Below the pieces are notes generated by a model that was not told the origin of the DNA, searched no databases, and saw nothing but the letters and a program-made list of their open reading frames with translations. A stretch of 17,577 nucleotides of DNA. It comes from Firmicutes bacterium UBA5388 (GTDB lineage Bacteria > Bacillota > UBA4882 > UBA10575). The stretch covers positions 9,233 to 26,809 of the forward strand of contig DHOO01000079.1 in NCBI GenBank assembly GCA_002409975.1, in the 5' to 3' direction. The translations under genes were made by a program, and so were the position numbers. Below are positions 1 through 8,798 of this stretch, one piece after another (the first letter of the stretch is position 1; each line of letters opens with the position of its first letter).

Positions 1-94
1 AACAGTTCATATCAAAGTGAGAGGGGAGAACTAGAGGAGTATAAAAGTTGGCGCCGAAGAATGTTATGTAAAATTTGAAACGGGGGGGATGACA

Positions 95-694
95 ATGGAA
101 TTTAAGGTTAGAGAAGCCAGAGATGAAGCCGCCACTAAAGAAACGTTTACCTACGGGGATTATCTTAGTTGGTCTGATGAAGAAAGATGGGAACTGATTG
201 ATGGAGTCCCCTACAATATGAGTCCAGCACCGTCCAGGATGCACCAAAAAATCTCCGGCGAGCTTTTTAAACAAATTGCTATTTATCTCACGGGGAAAAC
301 CTGTGAGGTCTACTTTGCGCCATTTGATGTGCGGCTACCTAAGGCGGAGGAAGACGATGAAAAAGTATGTACGGTGGTTCAACCGGATCTGGTGGTAGTC
401 TGTGAACAAAAGAAATTGGATGAGAGAGGGTGTAAAGGAGCTCCGGATTTAATTATCGAAATTCTCTCCCCCCAGTCGGCGGGAAAAGATATGAAGATAA
501 AGTTCTATCTTTATGAACGGGAAGGAGTAAGAGAATACTGGATAGTAGATCCGGAGCATAAAACAGTGCAGGTTTTTAAACTTGAGGCTAAGGGTAAATA
601 TGGACGACCCGAAGTTTATATTACCGGTGACCAGGTTAAAGTAGGGCTTTTTTCAGACTTGGTTGTAGATTTAGGAGCGGTGTTTGATGATTGA
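95..694 (+). CDS. Uma2 family (DUF820) PD-(D/E)XK endonuclease-like protein
   Basis: A 199-residue protein with the layout of the Uma2/DUF820 family, which has the restriction-endonuclease fold. The N-terminal part has the family's start, with 'YGDYLSW' followed by 'WELIDGVPYNMSPAPS'. The PD-(D/E)XK-like core shows P97-D98-L99, then P117-D118-L119 leading into IIEILSP (residues 120-126), and then the characteristic GVREYWIVDP stretch. I chose ATG 95 over ATG 89 because the run of seven G (82-88) touches ATG 89 but sits 6 bases from ATG 95, a normal Shine-Dalgarno spacing. Family membership is recognised from motifs. The cellular role of Uma2 proteins is poorly known, and no DNA target can be inferred. 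It is followed 69 bases later by the Fpg-like gene on the same strand; shared transcription is possible but unproven. Confidence 0.88.
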   Translation: MEFKVREARDEAATKETFTYGDYLSWSDEERWELIDGVPYNMSPAPSRMHQKISGELFKQIAIYLTGKTCEVYFAPFDVRLPKAEEDDEKVCTVVQPDLVVVCEQKKLDERGCKGAPDLIIEILSPQSAGKDMKIKFYLYEREGVREYWIVDPEHKTVQVFKLEAKGKYGRPEVYITGDQVKVGLFSDLVVDLGAVFDD

Positions 695-763
695 GGAATA
701 ATTGAATCAGATAATTCCTTAGATTAAAAAGGATGCCTTGCGCATGGAAAAGAGGGGGAGAAA

Positions 764-1591
764 ATGATAGAATTTCCGGAAGCTTTTGTTCTGGCTGAAC
801 AGCTTAATGACACGATTTATGGTAAACGTATAACTAACGTTGTGACTGGCTATTCGCCACATAAATTTGCCTGGTTTTATGGTGACCCTGAAAATTATCA
901 CAACCTGCTTACCGATAAAACGATCGGGAAAGCAACAGGGTACGGCGGACTGGTTGAGATCAAAGCTGAAGAGATGGTCATCTTGTTTGGAGATGGAGTG
1001 GGACTCCGGTTTCAAAGTGAAAATGAAAAATATCCTGCAAAGCATCAACTCTTATTGGAGTTTAATGATTCCTCCGCTTTAAGCGCTTCTGTCCAAATGT
1101 ACGGCGGTTTATGGTGCTTTAAAGAAGGCGATTTTGACAATCCCTATTACAAGGTGGCTAAAGAAAAACCGTCGCCTTTGTCAAACGAGTTTAATCAAGA
1201 GTATTTTAAGCAGCTTATAAACTCGCCTGCGGTACAGAAGCTTAGCGCAAAAGCCTTGCTGGCCACCGAACAGAGAATACCCGGGCTTGGTAACGGTGTC
1301 TTGCAGGACATTCTTAATAACGCAAAAGTCCATCCCAAACAGAAGATTAGCACCCTTTCCGATCCAGATAAGGATAATCTGTATTATGCTATAAAATCTA
1401 CTCTTGCGGAAATGATTGCTTTGGGTGGCAGAGATACCGAAAGAGATTTGTTTGGTTGTCTTGGCGGATATCAGACCAAACTTAGTAAAAAAACCGTGAA
1501 CAAACCCTGCCCGGTTTGTGGTAGTATTATCAAAAAGGAAACTTATATGGGTGGTAGTATCTATTATTGTGAGGGTTGCCAACGGGTATAG
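764..1591 (+). CDS. Fpg/Nei-fold protein with degenerate catalytic residues
   Basis: A 275-residue protein with the fold signs of formamidopyrimidine-DNA glycosylase/endonuclease VIII. These are an N-terminal IEFPEAF segment, a helix-two-turn-helix region with PGLGN, and a C-terminal zinc finger with C249, C252, C269 and C272. Length matches the family (about 270). Canonical members begin Met-Pro-Glu and use the processed Pro as the Schiff-base nucleophile; here residue 2 is Ile, although Glu3, Pro5 and Glu6 line up. The arginine normally five residues before the third zinc cysteine (R258 of E. coli Fpg) aligns with Gly264. The protein may therefore bind DNA without canonical glycosylase/AP-lyase chemistry. 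Similar proteins in Firmicutes are commonly labelled endonuclease VIII by homology. The start is ATG 764, with AGGGGGAG (753-760) just upstream. Family is secure; activity is doubtful. Confidence 0.85.
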   Translation: MIEFPEAFVLAEQLNDTIYGKRITNVVTGYSPHKFAWFYGDPENYHNLLTDKTIGKATGYGGLVEIKAEEMVILFGDGVGLRFQSENEKYPAKHQLLLEFNDSSALSASVQMYGGLWCFKEGDFDNPYYKVAKEKPSPLSNEFNQEYFKQLINSPAVQKLSAKALLATEQRIPGLGNGVLQDILNNAKVHPKQKISTLSDPDKDNLYYAIKSTLAEMIALGGRDTERDLFGCLGGYQTKLSKKTVNKPCPVCGSIIKKETYMGGSIYYCEGCQRV

Positions 1592-1964
1592 AAGCGGACG
1601 TAGAGGTTATCCCTTTTCCGGGATTCGGGATCAATATTTTCCTAGGGGAAAACCAGTTTTCATTAATGCTAGTTGGCGGGTTTTAGCCTTAAAGTATGAC
1701 TCATCTTTACAGAATAATTCTTCCAGTGTTTGCGCTGAAGGAAGAAAAAAACAGATGAGTGCAAAAGACCGAGACGTAATGGTATGGTAAAGTAAGCGAA
1801 AAAACAGGAGGGAAATGTGATAAAATAAACATAGGATTTGGGCAAGCGATACGTATGATCTATTTCACCTTCTTCTTAGCGAGAAATCAAGTAAATAGCA
1901 TAACAGGAATTATTATAAAATTGGTAGAAAGGTATTAAGGCTTATCATTATTGGAAAGATGGGT
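1592..1964. other. Intergenic region upstream of jetA, no gene recognised
   Basis: About 370 bases between the Fpg-like gene and jetA. A reading frame continues through its first half but is only an out-of-frame extension from inside the Fpg-like gene and shows no family signal. The stretch contains a possible two-part hairpin (1699-1760). It also contains a strong Shine-Dalgarno (AGGAGGG, 1806-1812) followed by ATG-TGA at 1815-1820, or by a GTG-initiated three-codon frame at 1817. No convincing sigma-A promoter was found, although AT-rich sequence at about 1905-1920 could hold a -10 element. The jet operon promoter presumably lies here. Confidence 0.6.
1699..1760 (+). other. Possible nested RNA hairpin upstream of jetA
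   Basis: The outer arms ACTCATCT (1699-1706) and AGATGAGT (1753-1760) are exact reverse complements. Nested inside are TTCTTCC (1718-1724) and GGAAGAA (1740-1746), also exact. No T-run follows, so it does not look like an intrinsic terminator. It could be an untranslated-leader structure or chance in a purine/pyrimidine-skewed stretch. Confidence 0.3.
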
Positions 1965-3458
1965 ATGTTTATGGAGATTAATACAAAGCTGACTAAAGGA
2001 ATCCAGGAAGTTAAATATCTGGCCACTGAAAATTCCTGGCGTTACCGACCGCTAATGCGTTATTGTTTTTATCAATATGAACAATTAAAATACTGGTTAT
2101 ATAAAGAGGAGATCTGGGAGGAGTTGCGGAAACACCCGGAGTTTGTTACTTATACGATCGAAGAATGCCAACAGGATTTGGAGACTCTGGTCCAGTGGGG
2201 TAACTTAATCCCTGTTCAGGATACAGCCAAAGCAAGGACGGTTGAAGAGTTTAAAACTAAACAGTTTCGCTATCAACTCTCAGAGTATTCGGTGGAGATT
2301 GAACGGATGACGATCACCCTGGAAAACCTACTGGTGGAAGGCGCTTCGTTGGAGCCCAGTCTGATTGAACGAATCAGAGAAGCTCTGCAGCAACTACCGG
2401 CGATGGCGGAGGCGGATCTAAAAGTTTCCGGCTCCTGGTGGCACGGGTTAAATGCGGATTTTAAGTCTTTAAACCAGAATTATCAGGATTATATCAGGAG
2501 CTTTCACAGTCTCCGGGCTGAAGAATTGATGAAGAGCGCCGCTTTTATCGCCTATAAGGATTCGATTATCGGCTATCTACGGGAGTTTATCAAAGGATTA
2601 CAGACCAATTCTTACTGGATCGAAGAGGAACTGCGCAGCTTCGACGAAAAGCTGATTGAGACGGTCATAAAAAAAGTCTTTGCCTATGAAAGAGCTATTC
2701 CTCGGTTGGAGACCGTCAGCGATCGGGATATCGATGAGAACATTCGTGGTCGGTGGCGGAGTATTAAGCAGTGGTTTTTAGGCACAGAACATCGGAATAG
2801 CGAAGTCTTAAAATTATTTGATATTACTAATGAACTGATTCGTAAGATCACCAGATATGCCGCGCAGATTGTGGAGAATCTGAACAGCGCGGCTAATCGT
2901 AAGGAAGAGTATAAAAAACTGGCTGAACTTTTTCTTTCCTGCGCCGAGCTGGAGGAGTGTCACAAATTGTCTGCGCTCGCTTTTGGGGTCTTTAATTCTC
3001 GTCATTTGAAAGGAGACTTGGAACGAGCGACCGAAAACATCACCGGTAGCGTTTATGAGGAGCCGCCGCTCCTGGTGGAGATTAGGCCTCGTACTCGGGC
3101 TTATCGAGAGAAGTCCGCCAAAACCCCAATTGTCGATAAGAGTGCACAAAAAGAGAAATTATATGGCCAATATATTCAGAGCCTCCGCCGGGAACAGGAA
3201 GTGATCAAAGGTTTCATTCACGAAAACCAAATTGACTTTGCCGCCTTACCGGAAGTTTCAACTTATGTGCGTACTACTTTGTTGCGCTGGGTGGGTAGAG
3301 CCTGCGCTTCCGGAGAGCGTAAAGGAAAGACCGAAGATGGTCGGATTTTTCGGTTACTAGATCCACCGCCGGGAGTCAGGTGTAGACTTCGTTGCGAAGA
3401 CGGGGATCTGGAGATGCCCGCTTATAAAATCTGTTTTGAAGAGGGACGGCGGGGATGA
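1965..3458 (+). CDS. jetA: Wadjet JetA, kleisin-like subunit (DUF2397/TIGR02677 type)
   Basis: A 497-residue protein, alpha-helical by eye, matching the DUF2397/TIGR02677 family in length and in its N-terminal pattern ('YRPLMRYCFYQYE', then 'LWY/IWEEL', then the early 'LETLVQWGNL' winged-helix-like stretch). It is the first gene of a four-gene Wadjet operon, where JetA is the MukF-like kleisin that bridges the two SMC heads. The N-terminal part plausibly forms winged-helix domains and the middle long helices. The C-terminal 60 residues (RWVGRACASGERKGKTEDGRIFRLLDPP) resemble the conserved C-terminal element of the family. In-frame ATGs lie at 1959, 1965 and 1971. I chose 1965 because GGAAAG (1953-1958) is 6 bases away, but 1959 cannot be excluded. 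The stop overlaps jetB (ATGA at 3455-3458), indicating translational coupling. Identification rests on family recognition plus operon context. Confidence 0.87.
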   Translation: MFMEINTKLTKGIQEVKYLATENSWRYRPLMRYCFYQYEQLKYWLYKEEIWEELRKHPEFVTYTIEECQQDLETLVQWGNLIPVQDTAKARTVEEFKTKQFRYQLSEYSVEIERMTITLENLLVEGASLEPSLIERIREALQQLPAMAEADLKVSGSWWHGLNADFKSLNQNYQDYIRSFHSLRAEELMKSAAFIAYKDSIIGYLREFIKGLQTNSYWIEEELRSFDEKLIETVIKKVFAYERAIPRLETVSDRDIDENIRGRWRSIKQWFLGTEHRNSEVLKLFDITNELIRKITRYAAQIVENLNSAANRKEEYKKLAELFLSCAELEECHKLSALAFGVFNSRHLKGDLERATENITGSVYEEPPLLVEIRPRTRAYREKSAKTPIVDKSAQKEKLYGQYIQSLRREQEVIKGFIHENQIDFAALPEVSTYVRTTLLRWVGRACASGERKGKTEDGRIFRLLDPPPGVRCRLRCEDGDLEMPAYKICFEEGRRG

Positions 3459-4585
3459 GAGAGTTTGAAGCGCTGCTAGAGAACTTTTGGATTTTAAAAG
3501 AACGGGAACCGGAGTTGTTCCAGAAAATCAAGGATGCCAGTTCCGTATTGAAGCCGTTTATCGAAAATAAACTGGGCTATCGTTTACTGATCAATCCTTA
3601 TCTGATTAAAATGGAGAAACTACCGGGTCGCGCTGAGGCCTGGATGGGTATTCAGCAGTTTGATACGGCGATGGAGTATGGCTTGCTCTGTTTACTCCTG
3701 GTGTTTCTGGAAGATTATGGACAACAGGATCAATTTGTCTTATCGCAACTAACGGAGTTTATGCAATCAACTTACCCAGGGGAGGAAAAGGTGGAGTGGA
3801 CTTTGTACCGGCATCGGGTTTCCCTGGTTAAAGTCCTCAACTTCGCGGAAGAGATGGGATTAATCAAAGTGAATGATGGGGAAAACAGTGATTTTACAAT
3901 GAGCACGGAGACAGAAGTGCTTTATGAGTCCACCGGGATCTCCCGCTATTTTGCGCGTAGTTTTTCACGGAATATTCTTTCTTATCAAAGATGGAATGAT
4001 TTAGAAAATGACGAATGGTTGGATCTGGATCCGGACCGGGGAGCGGTCAGGAGGCACCGGGTCTATCGGCGACTCTTTCTTTCCCCGGCTCTTCTTTCCG
4101 AGGGGCCTGATGATCCTGATTTTTTGTATCTAAAAAATTTTCGCTCGATGATCCAAAAGGATGGGGAAGATCTTTTGGAGAGTAGTCTTCATCTCCATAA
4201 AACTTGCGCTCTATTCATGCTCCAGGGGGAGAAAAATTTCCGGGAGACCTTACCGGATCAGAAGGTGATCTCTGGAATCGCGATTCAGGTCTGTACGACA
4301 ATTCGAGAACTGATTGCCGATCGGAAGCTGACGATTAGCGATGATGATACGATTCTTCTCTCCCGGGATCAGTTGGAGAGAGTAATCGATCTTTGTCGGG
4401 AACGCTATGTTGAGGGATGGAGTAAGGAGTATCGGGAGATGCCCTCAGCCAAATTATATCAGGAGATAATCTCCTATATGACCGGGTTTTTATTACTGGA
4501 AAGACTTAATGACCAAGAGCTTAAGATCCTGCCCCCGGCGGGCAAGATCAGTGGGAATTATCCGCAAGACTTCGGAGGTAATTAG
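3455..4585 (+). CDS. jetB: Wadjet JetB, KITE/MukE-like subunit (DUF2398/TIGR02678 type)
   Basis: A 376-residue protein of the DUF2398/TIGR02678 family, the second component of this Wadjet class. It corresponds to the MukE-like KITE subunit that binds the kleisin and modulates the SMC heads. Visible features are an N-terminal helical segment ending in 'NKLGYRLLINPYLIKMEKLP', a central region with 'YRHRVSLVKVLNFAEEMGLI' typical of a winged helix, and 'VRRHRVYRRLFLSPALL', a recognisable family signature. Length is as expected. The ATG overlaps the jetA stop (ATGA). The stop TAG (4583-4585) shares its last base with a GTG and lies 2 bases before the ATG of jetC, with a GGAGGT ribosome binding site (4574-4579) inside the jetB end. 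No catalytic residues are expected. Function is inferred from family and neighbours. Confidence 0.87.
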   Translation: MREFEALLENFWILKEREPELFQKIKDASSVLKPFIENKLGYRLLINPYLIKMEKLPGRAEAWMGIQQFDTAMEYGLLCLLLVFLEDYGQQDQFVLSQLTEFMQSTYPGEEKVEWTLYRHRVSLVKVLNFAEEMGLIKVNDGENSDFTMSTETEVLYESTGISRYFARSFSRNILSYQRWNDLENDEWLDLDPDRGAVRRHRVYRRLFLSPALLSEGPDDPDFLYLKNFRSMIQKDGEDLLESSLHLHKTCALFMLQGEKNFRETLPDQKVISGIAIQVCTTIRELIADRKLTISDDDTILLSRDQLERVIDLCRERYVEGWSKEYREMPSAKLYQEIISYMTGFLLLERLNDQELKILPPAGKISGNYPQDFGGN

Positions 4586-4587
4586 TG

Positions 4588-7500
4588 ATGGCTAAGAAAT
4601 GGATCATTAATCGGATTGGTTTACTGAATTTTTGGTATTATGATGAAGAAGAGTTTGAGTTTTCCGGAGGGCGACTATTATTGCGGGGCGCCAATGGTTC
4701 CGGGAAATCCGTGACGATGCAAAGTTTTATTCCGCTGCTGCTGGATGGGAATAAAAGTCCGGAAAGGCTTGATCCCTTTGGTTCCCGAGCCCGGAGGATC
4801 GAAAACTATTTGCTGGGGGAGGAAGATTCAGGGGAGAACGAACGGACCGGTTACCTTTATATGGAGTTTGCGCGCGAAGATTCGGATCAGTATTTGACTT
4901 TGGGGATGGGTCTGCATGCGCGACGGGGACGGGCCTTGGATTTTTGGGGATTTGCATTGACCGATGGTCGCCGGATCGGTCGGGATTTTTACCTATACAA
5001 GCAAATGGGAGAGAAAGTTCCTTTAACTAAACAGGAGTTAAAGAACAGGATTGGAGAGGGTGGCGAGGTTTACGAGCGACAAAAGGATTATATGGACATG
5101 GTCAACCGGTTGCTGTTTGGGTTTGAGCACCTTGAGGATTATGATGAGTTAATTAAACTGTTAATTCAGATTCGCACCCCCAAATTATCTAAGGATTTTA
5201 AGCCGACGGTGATTTATGAGATCCTTACCAATTCACTGCAGCAACTTTCCGATGACGATCTGCGCCCGATGTCGGAAGCGATTGAAAACATGGATAATAT
5301 CAAAAGTCGCCTTGACCAACTACAAGAAAATAGAAAAGCCGCCGACCGGCTTGGTCGGGAGTTTGATAAATATAATACTTTTCTCTTATGGGAAAAGGCG
5401 CAGAATTTTCTCCAAAGCCACAAGGAAGTAACGACCGGAGAAGAGGAAGAGCAGAGACTCCAAACCGCCATTCAGGACTTTGAACACATGAGCCAAGCGG
5501 CGGAAGAAGAGCTGCAAGGATTAAAGGCGGAACAAGAAGCCGTGCAATTAAAGCATCGTGAGCTGATGCAACATGATAGTTTCCGTCTGACAGAAGAGAT
5601 CAACAAAAGAAGTAATGACCAAAAAGAATGGGAGCAAGAAAAGCAACAGAAAGAGAGCGTTTTAGAGCAAAAGCGGGAACGAGAGCATAAATTAGACACC
5701 GAGATTGCAGCGCTGAAAGCTGACTGCTCGCAACTGGAAACCACGATCTCCGCAATCTTAAAAGAGATGGCCTCGGTGGCAACCGAGTTATACTTTGACG
5801 AACACTTTTTTATGGAAGAGGAATTGCGGAAAGAGCTTGCTGCCGACTACGATTGGTTGTTGTTAAAAAAAGAATTCCAGCGTTACCGGGAGAAGATCCG
5901 AAAAGCCTTGGAGAAGTTACGAGTGGAAGCAGAGGAAAATAAAAGATATGATCGGGCTTACGGTGAATTGGAAGCGGCGAAACGGGTACGAGATAAAGCC
6001 CGCTTAGATGTGGAGCAAGCTGAAAAATTACTCTTTGAAATTAAAGAAGAATTTATTGAGCGGGTCTACTTTTGGCGTCAGCAGAATCAGCTCTTAAAGC
6101 CGGATGACGAGAAGATGGTCCAACTGCAGCGGTTGATCAATAGCTATCCAGACAACAGCTATGACGATCTCCTGCTTCCGGTGCGCGAGGTCCGTGAAAC
6201 CCTGGAGAAACAAGTCTTAACTGCCATTTCCACCCTGCGTTCGGAACAGAAAAGCCGCCGGGAGCAATTAAGTAAAAAAGAAGAAGAACTGAAGGAATGG
6301 TTGGCTAAGAAAGAGCCGGAACCGCCGCGAACAGAGCCGGTGGTACGCAACCGAGAGAGATTGGCGGCGCAAGGGGTCCCTTTTATCCCTTTTTATCAGG
6401 CGGCGGAATTTAAAGAGGAAGTGCCGGAGAAGTTACGGGGGAAGATTGAGGAAGCGTTGGACAGTATGGGTGTGTTAGATGCGTTAATCATTCCCGAAAG
6501 ATATCAGGAGAAGCTCTGGGAGATGGATGCCGAGTCAGCCGATCGTTACTTGTTTCCTAAGTTTCAATTGCTATCGGCGGATCTTTCTTCTTGGCTGAAA
6601 CCTGCTGCCAGGCTTGAAGCCGCCATTACTACCGAAGTAGTTGATACGGTCATTCGCAGTATCATTACGGAAGATAGTGAAGCGCTGCTTTTCCTTAATC
6701 CTGAGGGAAGGTACGGGGTAGGTGGAGTCATACAAGGGCAAGTTTCTGCCCTATCAACCTCCAAGTTTGTGGGGATTGATTCCCGGCGACGATACCGGGA
6801 GCAAGTCATGCTGGCTTTACGTGAAGAAATCAGTCTCGAACAACAGAAACTTTCCCGCATTGAGGCGGAGATTAAACAATGGGAAGCTCACCATCGTCTG
6901 CTGGAAAGCGAATTTAAAGCCTTCCCGGGGAAAGGTGATCTGGAGACCGCCGCTACTTCACTCCACGATGCTCAATTGACTTTAGAGAATAAAAAAAGAG
7001 CGGTGGAAGAGCAAACGGAGCTGGTAGATAGTTATTATCGGCAATTGCAGCAAACCCGGGAAGAAGTGCGGATTCTCACCTCTGGACTGCAGCTCCCGGT
7101 TAATTTACCCGCTTTCATTGAAGCGGAGAATAGCCTAATGGCATATGGAGATGCCCTGCGTGAACTGGAGACAGTTCATTCTCGTCTGCTCAGTCGTAAG
7201 AGCCACTTGCTTTCACTGGAGGAACAACTGGCTGATTTGGCAAGTGATTTAGATGAGCTCCGTTATGATCTGGGACGAAGTAAGCGCTTAATTGAGAAGG
7301 AAATTAAGATAATCGCCGGTCTTCGCGAGCTGCTAAGGCAGATGGATTACCAGGCAATTGAAGAACAGATTAACAGCTGCCTCCAGCGGATCAATGAGAT
7401 CCCGGCGCAGAGAGACCGAGCGGTGGCGAGGAGCAAGGAAGGAAAGGTGAAAGCAGAAGAGGCGGTCAGTAAACTCCAAGAGTTGCGGGAACGACTTTAT

Positions 7501-8796
7501 TTTCGACGGCTGATCGAGCAGATAAATCGGGAGGGCTTTGCCGCCGAGTATGCTTTGGGCTATGTAAGGCAGGGGACTGAAGGTGGAGATCTTTTTCTTC
7601 AAGCTAAAAAGGTAGTTGAACAATTTAAAGAGTGGTCAAAAACAACGAAAACACGGGAGGAACATTTGTCATCTCTGCAAGAGAGGTATTTTGAAGTCCG
7701 ACCTCACTTGATCGAGTATAATCTGGTCTTGAATCATATCTTTACCACGCTACAAAATGCTCCGGGTATTAATGAAGAGTCAGAGATGAAACCGCAGTTG
7801 GCGTCGGCGTCCACTCTTCGCCCGGAAGCTAAAGCCGAAGTGGGGTCTGGGCGGGAGTTAACGGTTGGGGAGCGAGCAGAGCTCGAAAAAGCGCGCAGTA
7901 GTCTTCGCCGGCTGGAGATCAGAGCTCGAATCCAGGGTAAAGAGGTTAACTTTTATGCTCTTGCTGATTTTTTAGCAGATTCGATTGCCGAGAATGAAAA
8001 GCTTCTTCGCGAAAGCGATCGACAGCTCTTTGAGGATATTCTAGCCAATACCATCAGCAAAAAAATTAGGGCTCGGATTTACCACAGCGAACAGTGGGTC
8101 GAGAAGATGAATAAGCTAATGGCCTCCATGAATACCTCCAGTGGCTTAACCTTTAACTTGGCTTGGAAGAGTAGGGCGGCAGAGAGTGAAGAGCAGATGG
8201 ACAGCGCCGAGTTGGTTGCGCTCTTAAAATCCGATGTTAATCTGTTAAGACCGGAGGATTTTCAGAAGTTAGCGGTCCATTTTCGTTCCAAAATTGACCA
8301 AGCGCGCCGAGGTTTGGAAGAAGCGGGGGTGACCAAAACCTTTCATACTCTGATCAAAGAAGTCCTCGATTACAGGCAGTGGTTCGAATTTCAACTCTTC
8401 TATACCAAAACAGGCGAACGAAAACGGGAGATGACCAATAATGCTTTTGACCGCTTTAGCGGGGGTGAGAAGGCGATGGCCATGTATGTCCCGCTTTTTT
8501 CGGCGGTTTATGCTAAGTACGAGGGGGCAAGAGCCGATGCGCCCCGTCTCGTCTCCTTAGATGAAGCCTTCGCCGGTGTGGATGAGAATAATATTCGCGA
8601 TATGTTTCGTCTGTTGGAAGAGTTAGATCTTAATTTCATCATCAACTCCCAGATTCTGTGGGGGGATTATGATACTGTGCCGGCGCTGGCCATCTGTGAA
8701 CTGGTTCGCCCCAATAATGCTAATTTTGTTTCAGTAATCCGCTACCGGTGGAACGGACAGGTTAGAGAGTTAATTACGAAGGAAGCGGCGGGTTAG
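4588..8796 (+). CDS. jetC: Wadjet JetC, SMC/MukB-like ATPase (TIGR02680 type)
   Basis: A 1402-residue SMC-like motor, the length reported for TIGR02680. The N-terminal head has Walker A GANGSGKS (34-41). Charged, Glu/Gln/Lys-rich coiled coil runs from about residue 230 to 580. A globular hinge-like insertion follows (about 585-735, with 'RGKIEEALDSMGVLDALI' and 'GRYGVGGVIQGQ'). Coiled coil resumes to about 1200. The C-terminal head has signature FSGGEK (1290-1295) and Walker B ending LVSLDEAF, with D1325-E1326. All ATPase motifs are intact. In studied Wadjet systems this protein, with JetA and JetB, extrudes DNA loops using ATP. I preferred ATG 4588 to GTG 4585 because GGAGGT (4574-4579) is then 8 bases away. 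The stop lies 2 bases before jetD. Confidence is high from motif content, size and operon position. Confidence 0.93.
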   Translation: MAKKWIINRIGLLNFWYYDEEEFEFSGGRLLLRGANGSGKSVTMQSFIPLLLDGNKSPERLDPFGSRARRIENYLLGEEDSGENERTGYLYMEFAREDSDQYLTLGMGLHARRGRALDFWGFALTDGRRIGRDFYLYKQMGEKVPLTKQELKNRIGEGGEVYERQKDYMDMVNRLLFGFEHLEDYDELIKLLIQIRTPKLSKDFKPTVIYEILTNSLQQLSDDDLRPMSEAIENMDNIKSRLDQLQENRKAADRLGREFDKYNTFLLWEKAQNFLQSHKEVTTGEEEEQRLQTAIQDFEHMSQAAEEELQGLKAEQEAVQLKHRELMQHDSFRLTEEINKRSNDQKEWEQEKQQKESVLEQKREREHKLDTEIAALKADCSQLETTISAILKEMASVATELYFDEHFFMEEELRKELAADYDWLLLKKEFQRYREKIRKALEKLRVEAEENKRYDRAYGELEAAKRVRDKARLDVEQAEKLLFEIKEEFIERVYFWRQQNQLLKPDDEKMVQLQRLINSYPDNSYDDLLLPVREVRETLEKQVLTAISTLRSEQKSRREQLSKKEEELKEWLAKKEPEPPRTEPVVRNRERLAAQGVPFIPFYQAAEFKEEVPEKLRGKIEEALDSMGVLDALIIPERYQEKLWEMDAESADRYLFPKFQLLSADLSSWLKPAARLEAAITTEVVDTVIRSIITEDSEALLFLNPEGRYGVGGVIQGQVSALSTSKFVGIDSRRRYREQVMLALREEISLEQQKLSRIEAEIKQWEAHHRLLESEFKAFPGKGDLETAATSLHDAQLTLENKKRAVEEQTELVDSYYRQLQQTREEVRILTSGLQLPVNLPAFIEAENSLMAYGDALRELETVHSRLLSRKSHLLSLEEQLADLASDLDELRYDLGRSKRLIEKEIKIIAGLRELLRQMDYQAIEEQINSCLQRINEIPAQRDRAVARSKEGKVKAEEAVSKLQELRERLYFRRLIEQINREGFAAEYALGYVRQGTEGGDLFLQAKKVVEQFKEWSKTTKTREEHLSSLQERYFEVRPHLIEYNLVLNHIFTTLQNAPGINEESEMKPQLASASTLRPEAKAEVGSGRELTVGERAELEKARSSLRRLEIRARIQGKEVNFYALADFLADSIAENEKLLRESDRQLFEDILANTISKKIRARIYHSEQWVEKMNKLMASMNTSSGLTFNLAWKSRAAESEEQMDSAELVALLKSDVNLLRPEDFQKLAVHFRSKIDQARRGLEEAGVTKTFHTLIKEVLDYRQWFEFQLFYTKTGERKREMTNNAFDRFSGGEKAMAMYVPLFSAVYAKYEGARADAPRLVSLDEAFAGVDENNIRDMFRLLEELDLNFIINSQILWGDYDTVPALAICELVRPNNANFVSVIRYRWNGQVRELITKEAAG

Positions 8797-8798
8797 CG

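Noticed and set aside
89..94. ATG 89 as the start of the Uma2 gene
   Set aside because: The G-run directly abuts this ATG, leaving no spacing, whereas ATG 95 has a normal 6-base gap.
1637..1652. TTTTCC/GGAAAA hairpin after the Fpg-like gene as a terminator
   Set aside because: Only 6 bp, AT-rich, 4-base loop and no T-run; not a supportable terminator.
1518..1790. 90-codon frame running from inside the Fpg-like gene into the gap before jetA
   Set aside because: It starts out of frame within a well-supported gene, has no ribosome binding site and shows no recognisable family; it is an overlapping shadow.
6159..6860. Minus-strand open frames inside jetC, Ser/Arg-rich
   Set aside because: These are antisense shadows of the Glu/Lys-rich coiled-coil codons and have no family features or ribosome binding sites.
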